A DNA stretch of 64,000 nucleotides from G965279355 sp965279355 (GTDB lineage: Bacteria > Pseudomonadota > Alphaproteobacteria > CACIAM-22H2), in NCBI GenBank assembly GCA_965279355.1, contig OZ257155.1, positions 3,286,001 to 3,350,000 of the forward strand, read 5' to 3'. Positions 17,094-25,621 of this stretch are shown piece after piece (the stretch's first letter is position 1; every line of letters begins with the position of its first letter). The notes beneath the pieces were generated by a model. The model saw only the letters and a program-made list of their open reading frames with translations, was not told where the DNA came from and did no database searches. The translations under genes and the position numbers were made by a program.

Positions 17094-17759
17094 TCAGCCG
17101 GGCACGAAGCGGTTCAGGATCGCGCCCAGAATTCCGGTAAAGCGGATCGGTCCGCGCGTCACCGACAGGCACAGGCAGTCGCCGTCGGGATCGGCCACCG
17201 GGCGGTGTTTCACCGTTTCATCGGCAACGCACACATCGCCGCGCAGATAATGGCCGTGCTCGTCCGTGAAGCCACCTTCCAGCACCAGCACCAGCTCCGG
17301 CCCGTTATGGGTATGACGCGGGATCGAACGGTCGGGCGCGATGCGCAGCAGGCTCAGCTTGTATTCCGATGTCTCGCCGCAGGGCACGACGGCTTCCGAA
17401 ATGCCGCGCGCCACCGGCTTCCAGGACAGCGCTTCCGGCCCGTCGGGCAGGTATGCGCGCAAGGGCGCCGGCAATCCCGGGGATCCGATGTTCGCTTTCG
17501 GAGTAGCTGCGTCCTGCGGGCCCAGACGATCCAGCAGGCGCTCGAGCGCGTCCGCGGCGACCGGCGCCGGCGCGATATCCTCCAGCAGCGCACCACCGGT
17601 GGCTTCGAGTTGAGTCAGGGTCCGGCGGCTGCCGGGATTGAGCGCCACATGCGTCGCGACAAGAACCGCGATGGGTTCGGGCGCGGTGCCGGCGGCATAG
17701 TCGACCAGGAACTCGTCGCCGATCGGATGGCGGTTGGGTGTCGGGTGCGTGGAGATCAT
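17094..17759 (-). CDS. ChrR-like anti-sigma factor with cupin domain
   Basis: 221 aa. The N-terminal anti-sigma region (VDYAAGTAPEPIAVLVATHV) is followed by a ChrR-type cupin with HTHNGPELVLVLEG and VKHRP metal ligands. In Rhodobacter ChrR the N-terminal zinc is held by His and a CxxC; here that position reads HVALNPGS, so both cysteines are missing. The gene overlaps the upstream sigma-factor gene by 4 nt (ATGA), the standard sigma/anti-sigma arrangement. It probably releases the sigma factor under singlet-oxygen or peroxide stress, if the family role holds. Confidence 0.88.
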   Translation of the reverse strand: MISTHPTPNRHPIGDEFLVDYAAGTAPEPIAVLVATHVALNPGSRRTLTQLEATGGALLEDIAPAPVAADALERLLDRLGPQDAATPKANIGSPGLPAPLRAYLPDGPEALSWKPVARGISEAVVPCGETSEYKLSLLRIAPDRSIPRHTHNGPELVLVLEGGFTDEHGHYLRGDVCVADETVKHRPVADPDGDCLCLSVTRGPIRFTGILGAILNRFVPG

Positions 17760-18349
17760 GTCGTTTCCTCCGACGCGAACAGCGCCCGCAGCCGCGCAAC
17801 GGCCAGGCGCAACCGCGACTTCACGGTGCCGAGCGGAAGCTTCAGGCTCTCGGCGATTTCGGAATGCGAACGGTCCTCGAAATAGGCAAGGCGCAGCATC
17901 TGCGCCTGCTCGATCGGCAGATTGGCGATGGCCGTGGCAATACGGCTTTCCCATTCGCGTGCATCGGCGATGGCATCGGGCGGCGTCGGGCCGTCCATCT
18001 GAAAGGCAGGATCGTCGGTGTCGAGCGGGCGCCGGTTGCGTCTCAACGCATCGATGCGGCGGTTGCGCGCGATGGTGAAGATCCAGGTGCTGACGCCGGC
18101 GAGGGACGGGTCGTAGCTGGGCGCCCGGCGCCAGACGATCAGCATGACCTCCTGCAAGAGATCTTCGGCGGCGGCATCGTCGGCGCCGAGCCGCATGAGG
18201 TATGCCTTTACCCGTGGCGCGAAATGCTGAAACAGCCGCCCGAACGCCGCCCGGTCGCCATTCCGGGCGACGGCGACAAGCTCTGCCGCCAGGGTTTCGG
18301 GTGTTGCGGAGGCGCCTTCGAGGCGGACCCGATGAATTTCGACGGGCAT
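17756..18349 (-). CDS. rpoE: ECF sigma factor, RpoE/ECF11 type
   Basis: 197 aa. Region 2 includes DLLQEVMLIVWRR and WIFTIARNRRIDALRR; region 4 includes YFEDRSHSEIAESLKLPLGT followed by the recognition helix KSRLRLAVARLR. Its pairing with a ChrR cupin anti-sigma identifies the group that controls the singlet-oxygen response. ATG 18349 has AGGGAT upstream. I could not identify a convincing ECF11 promoter by eye in the 180 bp upstream. Confidence 0.9.
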   Translation of the reverse strand: MPVEIHRVRLEGASATPETLAAELVAVARNGDRAAFGRLFQHFAPRVKAYLMRLGADDAAAEDLLQEVMLIVWRRAPSYDPSLAGVSTWIFTIARNRRIDALRRNRRPLDTDDPAFQMDGPTPPDAIADAREWESRIATAIANLPIEQAQMLRLAYFEDRSHSEIAESLKLPLGTVKSRLRLAVARLRALFASEETT

Positions 18350-18533
18350 ATCCCTATGTAAAGGTGCCGGGATCGGCGCGGCAAGCGCCGTCCGGCCATG
18401 CGCTCGTTTCAGCGGGCCGGGGCCGGAATGCGCTATCATTGGATTGACCGATGCTCTCACTCCATGGCATACGCGCCGGAACCGCGGTTGGATCAGTCCA
18501 ACTCCCATTTTTCTTCAACGGGTTACGACGATC

Positions 18534-19100
18534 ATGATGAATGGATCTCCGGGTCGGTGGCAGCTTGCGGCACTTGTTGTGGTCTGTGGCCTGGTGGCCG
18601 CGCCGGCGCATGCGCAACGTGCCGCGCAGCCGGCGGCACCGCCGGCGCCAAAACCCCTGGGACAGTTCGAGGCATGGACGCCGGTCGAACTGCCGCAAGG
18701 CGCAGCCAAGGTCTGCTACATGTTTTCCCGCCCCGGGAGTTCCGAGCCGAAGGGTGCCAACCGTGGCGAGATCATGGTGCTGATCACCCACCGGCCAGCG
18801 GAGAAGCGGCAGGATGAGGTGAGCTTCCAGTCGGGCTATCCCTTCAAGGACGGCACGAAGGTGGCTGTCGAGATCGACGGCAAGAAGTTCGAATTCTTCA
18901 CCCGCGCCGATATCGATCCGGAAACGGCCTGGGCAACCGACGCTGCCGCGGATAAGACGATCGTCGCCGCGATGCGCGCCGGCAAGACGATGAAGGTGCG
19001 CGGCACCTCGGCGCGCAACACCGTCACCAACGACACATTCAGTCTTGCCGGTTTCGGCCGCGCCTATGCCGAGATCGGCAAGGCGTGCGGGATCAAGTGA
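18534..19100 (+). CDS. invasion-associated locus B (IalB) family protein, secreted
   Basis: 188 aa. A signal peptide ends in APAHA at residue 24, then a Pro/Ala-rich linker and the IalB fold ([39 protein letters not shown]). Named for a Bartonella invasion gene, the family is widespread in free-living alphaproteobacteria and its function is unknown; it is periplasmic. The start could be ATG 18534 or the adjacent ATG 18537. Its stop overlaps the rlmN start. Confidence 0.85.
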   Translation: MMNGSPGRWQLAALVVVCGLVAAPAHAQRAAQPAAPPAPKPLGQFEAWTPVELPQGAAKVCYMFSRPGSSEPKGANRGEIMVLITHRPAEKRQDEVSFQSGYPFKDGTKVAVEIDGKKFEFFTRADIDPETAWATDAAADKTIVAAMRAGKTMKVRGTSARNTVTNDTFSLAGFGRAYAEIGKACGIK

Positions 19101-20275
19101 CGACACTCCTCGAAGCGGTTGACCCCGCGCTCTCTGACGGCAAGACAGCGCTTCCGGCGCCTGTCGTTCCCGGCGGCCGGCTGGAACTGATCGGCCTGTC
19201 GCGCGACGAGCTGAAGGCGGAGATGGCGAAGATCGGCGCGCCGGCGTTCCGCGCCAACCAGTTGTGGAACTGGCTGTATGTTCGCGGCGCCACGTCATTC
19301 GACGGGATGACTGATCTCTCCAAGGAATTCCGCGTCAGGCTGGCCGAGCGTTTTGTCATCGGCCGTCCCGAAGCAACGATGCGCCAGCAATCCATCGACG
19401 GTACGCAGAAATGGCTGCTCCGCTTCACCGACGGCCAGGAAGCCGAATGCGTGCATATCCCCGAAGAGGATCGCGGCACGCTCTGCGTGTCGAGCCAGGT
19501 GGGCTGCACGCTGTCCTGCAAATTCTGCCACACCGGCACGCAGAAGCTGGTGCGCAACCTGACCCCGGCGGAGATCGTCGGCCAGATCATGACCTGCCGC
19601 GACGTGTTCGGCGAATGGCCGGCGACGGAAGGCAACCGCAGGCTCACCAACATCGTGATGATGGGCATGGGTGAGCCGCTCTACAATTTCGAGAACGTGA
19701 AGCACGCTTTGTCCATTGCGATGGACGATGCCGGTCTCGCGGTCTCACGCCGTAAGATCACGCTGTCGACCTCCGGCGTGGCGCCGATGATCGAGCGCTG
19801 CGGAAACGAGCTTGGCGTGATGCTGGCGATTTCGCTTCATGCGGTGACCGACGAGCTGCGCGATGTGATCGTGCCGCTGAACAAGAAATATCCCATCGCG
19901 GAGCTGATGGCGGCGTGTCGCACCTATCCCGGCGTGCGGAACTCGCGCCGCATCACGTTCGAATACGTGATGCTGAAGGGCATCAACGATTCGCCGGCCG
20001 ATGCGCGTCAACTGGTGAAGCTGCTGGCGGGCATTCCCGCCAAGGTGAATCTGATCCCGTTCAATCCCTGGCCGGGCGCGCCCTATGAATGCTCGAGCGA
20101 CGAGGCAATCGCCACCTTCTCGTCGATTATGATGAATGCCGGTTACGCGACGCCGGTGCGCCAGCCGCGCGGACGGGACATCATGGCTGCCTGCGGGCAG
20201 CTCAAGTCGGCGAGCGAAAAGATCCGCGCGAGCCAGCGGATCGCGGCAGCGGCAGCCCAGGTGGCACCGGACTAA
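19097..20275 (+). CDS. rlmN: 23S rRNA (adenine(2503)-C(2))-methyltransferase, radical SAM
   Basis: 392 aa. The radical-SAM cluster motif is CKFCHTG within [12 protein letters not shown] (CxxxCxxC), and the later [10 protein letters not shown] and GMGEPLYN are family-specific. RlmN methylates A2503 of 23S rRNA and A37 of some tRNAs. GTG 19097 overlaps the IalB stop (GTGA), which favours it over GTG 19085. The partner methyl-carrying cysteine is in AACGQL near the C-terminus. Confidence 0.95.
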   Translation: MTTLLEAVDPALSDGKTALPAPVVPGGRLELIGLSRDELKAEMAKIGAPAFRANQLWNWLYVRGATSFDGMTDLSKEFRVRLAERFVIGRPEATMRQQSIDGTQKWLLRFTDGQEAECVHIPEEDRGTLCVSSQVGCTLSCKFCHTGTQKLVRNLTPAEIVGQIMTCRDVFGEWPATEGNRRLTNIVMMGMGEPLYNFENVKHALSIAMDDAGLAVSRRKITLSTSGVAPMIERCGNELGVMLAISLHAVTDELRDVIVPLNKKYPIAELMAACRTYPGVRNSRRITFEYVMLKGINDSPADARQLVKLLAGIPAKVNLIPFNPWPGAPYECSSDEAIATFSSIMMNAGYATPVRQPRGRDIMAACGQLKSASEKIRASQRIAAAAAQVAPD

Positions 20276-20296
20276 AGCCAGGCATCACACGGCTTC

Positions 20297-20478
20297 TTCC
20301 GTCACCCGCTCATCCTTCTGTCGTCACGCACTTGTCCTTCCGTCATCCCGCACTTGATGCGGGATCCATCTCTCCACTGGCAATAGCACCGCCGTGAAGA
20401 GTGGAGCGTCGATCATGGTCCAGCCCAGGCTGGCATCGCGGCGCGGCTGAATGGACCCCGCGTCAAGCGCGGGGTGAC
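20297..20478. repeat. REP-like paired hairpin, copy B, with tandem partial arms
   Basis: Left half: TCATCCCGCACTTG with CGGGATCCA forms a CCCGCA/TGCGGG stem; right half ACCCCGCG TCAAG CGCGGGGT closes with GTGAC. Before the left hairpin its arm is repeated: 20314-20335 and 20336-20357 match in about 18 of 22 positions, and a third partial copy begins at 20297. It lies between the converging rlmN and HCCA isomerase genes. Confidence 0.65.
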
Positions 20479-20497
20479 AGATAAGATTGGGTGACGA

Positions 20498-21124
20498 TCA
20501 GGAGGTTTTGATCGGTGTTTCCCACGTGTGATGCTGGAGCCAGTGCTCCAGCATCCACATCCGGTCGCTGCCCCAGAGCTTCTGGCCGTCGATGATAAAG
20601 AACGGCGCGCCGAAGACTCCTTTGGCGACGGCTGCGTCGACGGAGTCCTGCAGGGCCTGTTTGTTTTCAGGGGCCGCGATCGCTTCCAGCACCTCGATGC
20701 GATTCAGCCCGAGGGCCGCGGCTTCATCCGCGACCGCTTCGGGCGGCTTGATGTCGTCTCCGCGCACCCAGAGCCGCTCGTAGAGTTTTTGCGCCAAGGT
20801 CTTCGCAAGGGCGGGATCCCGTCGCTTCAGCCAGAGATAGGCGCGACAGGCCGCCAGCGAGTTGATGCCCTTGATGCCGTGATAGCGGAACGGAATCTGA
20901 AAAAGGCTGGCGAGGCGCAGCGCGTCTTCGCGCATGTAGGGGCCCTTGAGCGGCGTTTCCGGGATCGGTTTCAACCCCATGACCTTCAGGACGGTCACGC
21001 CGATCAGGATGGGGCGCCAGTCGACTTCGCGCTTGTATTTGGCGGCAACGCGCTCGATCAGCACCGAGCCCAGATAGCCGAAGGGCGACATCGGGTCGAA
21101 ATAGAACTCAATTGGGTCGGCCAA
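20498..21124 (-). CDS. 2-hydroxychromene-2-carboxylate isomerase (DsbA/kappa-GST fold)
   Basis: 208 aa. The N-terminus IEFYFDPMSPFGYLGS has the Ser that activates glutathione in NahD-type isomerases, and GVFGAPFFIIDGQKLWGSDR near the C-terminus is the conserved cis-Pro region. The reaction belongs to naphthalene/aromatic degradation, though many homologues have other substrates. I chose TTG 21124 (giving MADPIEFYF) because AGGAAAGGA lies just upstream; no ATG is suitably placed. Confidence 0.88.
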   Translation of the reverse strand: MADPIEFYFDPMSPFGYLGSVLIERVAAKYKREVDWRPILIGVTVLKVMGLKPIPETPLKGPYMREDALRLASLFQIPFRYHGIKGINSLAACRAYLWLKRRDPALAKTLAQKLYERLWVRGDDIKPPEAVADEAAALGLNRIEVLEAIAAPENKQALQDSVDAAVAKGVFGAPFFIIDGQKLWGSDRMWMLEHWLQHHTWETPIKTS

Positions 21125-21279
21125 ATCGCATCCTTTCCTGTCGGTCCCTGCGCGAATAGGCGCGCGACCAATATCTGTCAAGCCAGGGGCGAATCCTCAA
21201 GGGAACGTCGGGCCACAACATCCGTTCTTATTGCCGTGGAATACCGCGCCCCGTCCAGCGGGACGCTCAAGGAGGCAAC

Positions 21280-21498
21280 ATGGACTTAACGCGTGGAATT
21301 GGCATCGCCCTGCTCGTGGTGGGCGCCGTCTTTCTGATCATGGGTATTTCGGCCACCGATGCCCCGGTCGAGAAGATCTCGGAAACCGTTACCGGAAAAT
21401 ATACGGACCAGACCATCTGGTATATCGGCGGCGGGCTCGCCGCCGCGGCCGCCGGCTTGTTCATGCTGATCGGCGGGGGTCGCCGCGGCGCGGCCTAA
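21280..21498 (+). CDS. DUF3185 small membrane protein
   Basis: 72 aa. Two transmembrane segments (IGIALLVVGAVFLIMGISAT and the glycine-rich C-terminal helix) around SETVTGKYTDQTIWY, the conserved core of DUF3185. Function unknown. AGGAGGC precedes the ATG at 7 nt. A 12-bp palindrome AGAAACGTTTCT begins on its stop codon. Confidence 0.85.
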   Translation: MDLTRGIGIALLVVGAVFLIMGISATDAPVEKISETVTGKYTDQTIWYIGGGLAAAAAGLFMLIGGGRRGAA

Positions 21499-21532
21499 GA
21501 AACGTTTCTGCTGATTTGATGAAGTCCTGGCG

Positions 21533-21551
21533 CCCCGGCATCACGCCGGGG
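21533..21551. terminator. GC hairpin between converging genes
   Basis: CCCCGGC ATCAC GCCGGGG sits between the converging DUF3185 and anti-sigma genes. There is no clear U-run on either strand, so termination is inferred from position. Confidence 0.35.
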
Positions 21552-21559
21552 GCCGGGCT

Positions 21560-22399
21560 TCAGCTTGCGCGTTCGAGATCGCGCCAGATGCTGTCGGCGA
21601 TTTCGACCAGCCGCGGCTGCTCCAGCTTGCCGGACAGCGCGTAGGCGTAGCCATTGTTGCGCCAGTGCACGATGTTCACATCCCCGCGCCGCTCGACCTG
21701 ACCCGGCAGATAGGGGGCATCGCTGAATGCGATCACCAGGCCGACGAGTTCGCCGGTCGGTGAATTGTAGACGAACTGCGCGGCGGGCTTGCCGCCGATG
21801 ATCTGCAGGCGACCGCCCTGCGCGGTGAAGCCGCGCGAGGACAAATCCGGTATGGCCACACGACGGTTCAGCTTGGTGCCGAACCATTTCTCGAGCTCCG
21901 GCACGTCTTCCGCGTTGATGTCGACGAGCTGGCGGTCATGCGCGGCCATCGAGGTCGCGTACACGTTGTAGAAGCCGGCGACATTGTCGAGCCAGCGATC
22001 CGTGGACGCCGTCTGGACGTTCGAGGTCAGCGAGGCGGTCTGCGTGCCGGTATGAACGGTGCCGACGCCATAACCGACCATCAGGGCGGCCAGGCTGGCC
22101 GCCATCGCCCAGCCGATCACGGCAAAACGCTGCTTGGGCTTGGCCCGCCGGTCAATGCGGACCACGTTGGTCTCAAGTGTTGACGCGGGGCCGAGGGCCG
22201 CCAGCAGGCGCGCGGGAACGGGTTCATGCAGCGCGTCGCCGAAGGCGGCGCGCGCAAGGGCGGCGCTGTCGCGCATCTGCCGCGCGCGGGCGGCGACCGC
22301 CGGGTCGCTGGCGATCTGCGCTTCGATCTCACGGGCCGTCGCGGCGTCGATTTCGCCGTCGACATAGGCCATCAGCATCGTGTCATCCATCCGGCTCAT
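21560..22399 (-). CDS. membrane anti-sigma factor
   Basis: 279 aa. The N-terminus MLMAYVDGEIDAATAREIEA is typical of ECF anti-sigma factors, followed by one transmembrane helix about residues 95-115 (AVIGWAMAASLAALMVGYGV) and a periplasmic domain that includes VDINAEDVPELEKWFGTKL. It would hold the co-encoded sigma factor at the inner membrane. The start overlaps the sigma-factor stop by 4 nt (ATGA). Confidence 0.9.
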   Translation of the reverse strand: MSRMDDTMLMAYVDGEIDAATAREIEAQIASDPAVAARARQMRDSAALARAAFGDALHEPVPARLLAALGPASTLETNVVRIDRRAKPKQRFAVIGWAMAASLAALMVGYGVGTVHTGTQTASLTSNVQTASTDRWLDNVAGFYNVYATSMAAHDRQLVDINAEDVPELEKWFGTKLNRRVAIPDLSSRGFTAQGGRLQIIGGKPAAQFVYNSPTGELVGLVIAFSDAPYLPGQVERRGDVNIVHWRNNGYAYALSGKLEQPRLVEIADSIWRDLERAS

Positions 22400-22941
22400 G
22401 GTCGCCCCAATCGCACGACATTGGCTTCGTCGGATCCGTCCAGTGCCTTGTGCAGGCCAAGGCGCGCGCGCGCGAGACGGCTCATCACCGTGCCGATCGG
22501 GATGCCCAGGGCATCCGCCGCGTCCTTGTAAGTCTGGCCTTCTACGCATACCAACATCATGACTACCCGTTGTTCTTCCGGCAGCCTGGCGATCGCGCGA
22601 CGCACCGCGTCGTAGGTGAGCTGCGCTTCCATGTGCCGCGCACCGTCGACCGCCAACTCCGGATCCGTGGCTTCGGCCGCATCGATGCGACCTTCGCCGG
22701 TCCGTACTTTTGTCGACCGCTTCTCGTCCAACCAGATGTTCTGCACGATGCGGAACATCCAGCTGTCGAGCCGCGTGCCCGGTGTCCATTGCTCGATACG
22801 GGCAATTGCCCGCTCGCACGCTGCCTGCACCAGATCGTCGGCTTGATCGGCGACACCGGTAAGACCGCGGGCGAAACGCCGTAATCGCGGCAGCAAAGCC
22901 ACCATTTCGGCGCGGACCCGGTCGTCGAGCGGCTTGGTCAT
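22396..22941 (-). CDS. ECF sigma factor (second module)
   Basis: 181 aa. Region 2: DDLVQAACERAIARIEQW and SWMFRIVQNIWLDEKR; region 4: LVCVEGQTYKDAADALGIPI then the recognition helix TVMSRLARARLGLH. This is the EcfG-unlike, membrane-anti-sigma type common in alphaproteobacteria. ATG 22941. It is the second sigma/anti-sigma unit in the window, separate from the ChrR pair at 17.1-18.3 kb. Confidence 0.9.
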   Translation of the reverse strand: MTKPLDDRVRAEMVALLPRLRRFARGLTGVADQADDLVQAACERAIARIEQWTPGTRLDSWMFRIVQNIWLDEKRSTKVRTGEGRIDAAEATDPELAVDGARHMEAQLTYDAVRRAIARLPEEQRVVMMLVCVEGQTYKDAADALGIPIGTVMSRLARARLGLHKALDGSDEANVVRLGRP

Positions 22942-23077
22942 GGTTGCGATCCCAGCCGTCCGATACCCCGACAACGGGAGGCAACGATGTCTATTCCGTG
23001 GAGCACGTTGTTTTTCATAAGCTAAATCAAAGCGTTGAAGCCAATATACGCCCGCAGTGCCTGAAATGCCACACCGG

Positions 23078-23557
23078 CTAGTGTCCGTGATGGCCGGACG
23101 CGGCGGGGCGTCGCGCCGTCCGCTCGATCGCAAGCTCGACATCGACAGGTCCGGCCCGTTCGAACCGCAAGGTCAGCGCCACTTTTTCGCCGACCGTGAG
23201 CGGCGCGGTGAGGCCGATGAGCATGATGTGCAGTCCGCCCTGCTGGAAGGCAACCGTCGCACCGGGCGCGATGTCGACGGCCGGGACCTCGCGCATGCGG
23301 GCGATGTTGTTGTCCATGATGTGGGTATGCAGTTCGACCTTTTCGGCGCGTGGCGAGGATGCCGAGAGCAGCCGGTCGGCTGAATTGCCTTTGTTGGTGA
23401 TGCTGAGATAGGCAGCAGCGGTTCGCGCCATTGACGGTGTGGAGGGCGCGTAAGGATGGCCGATCTGCAGAGAACCGACCATGTAGTCGTGCGCCGCGGC
23501 CGCCGTGGCGAGAAGGAACACGAGGGCGGCGAGCACTTGTCCGAAGGGTCTGATCAC
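23078..23557 (-). CDS. copper chaperone PCu(A)C
   Basis: 159 aa. Signal peptide (VLAALVFLLATAAAAHD) and the copper-ligand pattern HTHIMDNNIARM followed about 20 residues later by HIMLI, matching H-M-x10-M-x21-H-x-M. It delivers Cu(I) to the CuA site of cytochrome oxidase in the periplasm. The tail HHGH may add metal affinity. GTG 23557 overlaps the stop of the upstream gene, so translation is coupled. No SCO gene is adjacent. Confidence 0.9.
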   Translation of the reverse strand: MIRPFGQVLAALVFLLATAAAAHDYMVGSLQIGHPYAPSTPSMARTAAAYLSITNKGNSADRLLSASSPRAEKVELHTHIMDNNIARMREVPAVDIAPGATVAFQQGGLHIMLIGLTAPLTVGEKVALTLRFERAGPVDVELAIERTARRPAASGHHGH

Positions 23558-24192
23558 TGGTTTGTCTCGGGTCGCAGGAAATTGTCGGGAATCTCGGGCG
23601 CGGCATCCTGTTCGATTTCGCCCCGCCAGCTGACGATCTCGAACCCTGCGGTGCCGGGAGCCGGCCGCAGATAGATCTGCAGTTCTTCCCAGCTCTCGTC
23701 GCGGCAATCCGGTTGTCCGCTGTCGCAGACCCGGCGGCCGAGTTCGATCAGGGTGTAGCCCGGTCGGTACCAGTCGAGATCGCGGGTATCGTCGGTGATG
23801 TCTTCGGGCCGGATCACACTGGTTCGCTCGACCGAATATTCGACCTGCTGATGCGCGCCCTGCTCGTTGATGGGCGGGGCCGTCACGCCGATGCGACGGC
23901 AGAGCGACACGTCGTTGCGCGCCAGGCAGGCAAGCAGCGTTTCGGCGGCACAGAGCGGCGTCGACGACTGGCCGATGCAGGTGCTGGTCGCGTGATTGGG
24001 CCAGATGCGCCCGGTCAGGTCGCGCTGTGTCTGCGCGGCGGACGGCAGGGCCCAGAACGCCGTCACGAAGAAAAGCGCTAGGGCTGCGGACGCGCGGCGG
24101 CGAGTTCGGCGAGCGCCGTTTTGGCGTCGTAGAAAACCGACTCCCAGTCCCCGGGGCGGGGCTGGCGAAAGAGGCGCATCGATGGGTACCAC
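23554..24192 (-). CDS. secreted cysteine-containing protein of unknown function
   Basis: About 150 residues after a clear signal peptide (RRRASAALALFFVTAF, then SAAQ). The mature part has about eight cysteines (for example STCIGQSSTPLCAAETLLAC and VCDSGQPDC), suggesting disulfides. I do not recognise the family. The start is uncertain: the signal peptide lies inside the 3' end of the upstream TPR gene and no ATG fits; GTG 24192 is the first plausible in-frame start, GTG 24066 would cut into the signal. Coupled to the PCuAC gene downstream. Confidence 0.65.
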   Translation of the reverse strand: MVPIDAPLSPAPPRGLGVGFLRRQNGARRTRRRASAALALFFVTAFWALPSAAQTQRDLTGRIWPNHATSTCIGQSSTPLCAAETLLACLARNDVSLCRRIGVTAPPINEQGAHQQVEYSVERTSVIRPEDITDDTRDLDWYRPGYTLIELGRRVCDSGQPDCRDESWEELQIYLRPAPGTAGFEIVSWRGEIEQDAAPEIPDNFLRPETNQ

Positions 24193-25544
24193 GGCGTGTC
24201 CGTCCGATCCCTGAGATAGAGCCAGTACGGGACGAAGGCCAGCAGATTCCATACCGGCCGTCCCCGTGCGCCTGCGAGATGGGCGACTGAAGAATCCGTC
24301 ATGATGATGAGATCGAGGAGATCCACGGCAGCCGCTGTGTCGGCGAAGTCGTCGAGCAATGGGGCGAGGTCGACGATCAGTCCGCGCGCACCCAGCGCAT
24401 CGAGGTCGGTGGCGCGCGGCCCTTTCTGCAGGCTGTAGAGCTGCACGCCGGGTACTTCGGCGAAGGTCAGGAAGCGATCGAGGGTGACGGCACGGCGGTT
24501 GTTGGATTTGAAATTGAGATTGCCGGTCCACACGATACCGACTTTCAGCTTGCCGGCGGCGCCCGGCGCCCCGTTGATGGCGGTGTGAAATTTGGCCCGT
24601 TCCGCGTCGGTGATGGTGAACTGGACCGGCGGCGGCACCTTGTTGACCTTCGTCTTGAAGACGCCGGGCAGGCTCATCATCGGGCAGTGCGCGTCGAATT
24701 CCGGCAGGCTTTCGCCGACCATCACCACCTGGTCGACGCCGGGAATGGTGCGGAAGAGGCGCGCGAGTTCGGGCTGGCAGCCGAGAATGACCTTGCCGAC
24801 GCGCTCTTTCACCAGGCGGGCATAGCGGGCGCCCAGCAGCGTGTCGCCGAAGCCCTGCTCGGGCCACAGCAGCACGGTCTTTCCCGGCATGCGCTCGCCG
24901 GTCCAGCGCGGCTTGGTCAGCGGCGGTGGTTTCAGCTCCGGCAGCTTCCAGCGCCATTCGAATTCCGGCCAGCCCTCGCCGCATTCGCCCAGCATGAGAT
25001 TGAGCTGGGCGCGGTCGCTGTGGCCGACGACGTGTTCGGGATCGATGGTGAGCGCGTGATCGATGGCGGCGATGGAATCGCGGATATCGCCGCGCTCGCG
25101 CAGGGTCACGCCGAGATTGAGCCAGGTCGTGGTGCTCTTGGGCTCGAGCTGGACCGCCTTGTAATGCGCATCGACCGCCTCATCGAGGCGCTGCAGATCC
25201 TTGAACGCGTTGCCGAGGTTGCTCAGTACCCCGGCGGATTCCGGGCGGATCGCCAGCGCCCGCTGATAGGCGACGACGGCGGCGTTCGCCTTGCCGCTGC
25301 CACGCAGGGCGACGCCCAGCAGGGTCCAGGCGGAGGGGTCGTTGGGCGCCAGCCCGACATAGTGCTCGGCCAGCGGCAGCGCCGCCGGAAACATGTTGGA
25401 GCCGAGCAGGCGCTCGATCCGCGGGCGGAGATTTTCCGGGGAGCCGGGCTGTGGGGAAGATCCGGCCTGGACGGTGGCCGGAGACGCGGCGGTCTGAGCG
25501 GAAGCGGGAGGTGGAGGACTAGCCGTCGTCGTCGAAGATGCCAT
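24078..25544 (-). CDS. TPR protein with glycosyltransferase-9-like C-terminal domain
   Basis: 488 aa. Residues about 45-190 hold four TPR units (for example AVVAYQRALAIRPESAGVLSNL). The C-terminal half (LLWPEQGFGDTLLGARYARL, VGIVWTGNLNFKSNN, and LIIMTDSSVAHLAGARGRPVW) follows the ADP-heptose/GT9-like pattern seen in many TPR-glycosyltransferase fusions. The N-terminal 35 residues are Pro/Ala-rich. It probably glycosylates a protein or surface sugar; donor unknown. Confidence 0.85.
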   Translation of the reverse strand: MASSTTTASPPPPASAQTAASPATVQAGSSPQPGSPENLRPRIERLLGSNMFPAALPLAEHYVGLAPNDPSAWTLLGVALRGSGKANAAVVAYQRALAIRPESAGVLSNLGNAFKDLQRLDEAVDAHYKAVQLEPKSTTTWLNLGVTLRERGDIRDSIAAIDHALTIDPEHVVGHSDRAQLNLMLGECGEGWPEFEWRWKLPELKPPPLTKPRWTGERMPGKTVLLWPEQGFGDTLLGARYARLVKERVGKVILGCQPELARLFRTIPGVDQVVMVGESLPEFDAHCPMMSLPGVFKTKVNKVPPPVQFTITDAERAKFHTAINGAPGAAGKLKVGIVWTGNLNFKSNNRRAVTLDRFLTFAEVPGVQLYSLQKGPRATDLDALGARGLIVDLAPLLDDFADTAAAVDLLDLIIMTDSSVAHLAGARGRPVWNLLAFVPYWLYLRDRTDTPWYPSMRLFRQPRPGDWESVFYDAKTALAELAAARPQP

Positions 25545-25559
25545 GCCCGCTTATAAATA

Positions 25560-25597
25560 AAAAACGCGCCCAGCGCGATGCGCGCGGACGCGTTTTT
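25560..25597 (-). terminator. intrinsic terminator of gcrA
   Basis: AAAAACGCG at 25560-25568 pairs with CGCGTTTTT at 25589-25597. On the minus strand the stem is followed by TTTTTTATTTAT, a good U-run. It lies 25 nt after the gcrA stop and before the TPR gene. Confidence 0.75.
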
Positions 25598-25621
25598 CCG
25601 ATGGAAGACCCGATTTTTAAA

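Noticed and set aside
18350..18533. Possible ECF11 autoregulated promoter before rpoE
   Set aside because: No pair of elements at a suitable distance could be recognised with confidence.
22400..22984. Upstream continuation of the anti-sigma frame over the sigma gene
   Set aside because: The ATG at 22399 overlaps the sigma-factor stop and begins the anti-sigma homology; the rest is a shadow of the sigma gene.
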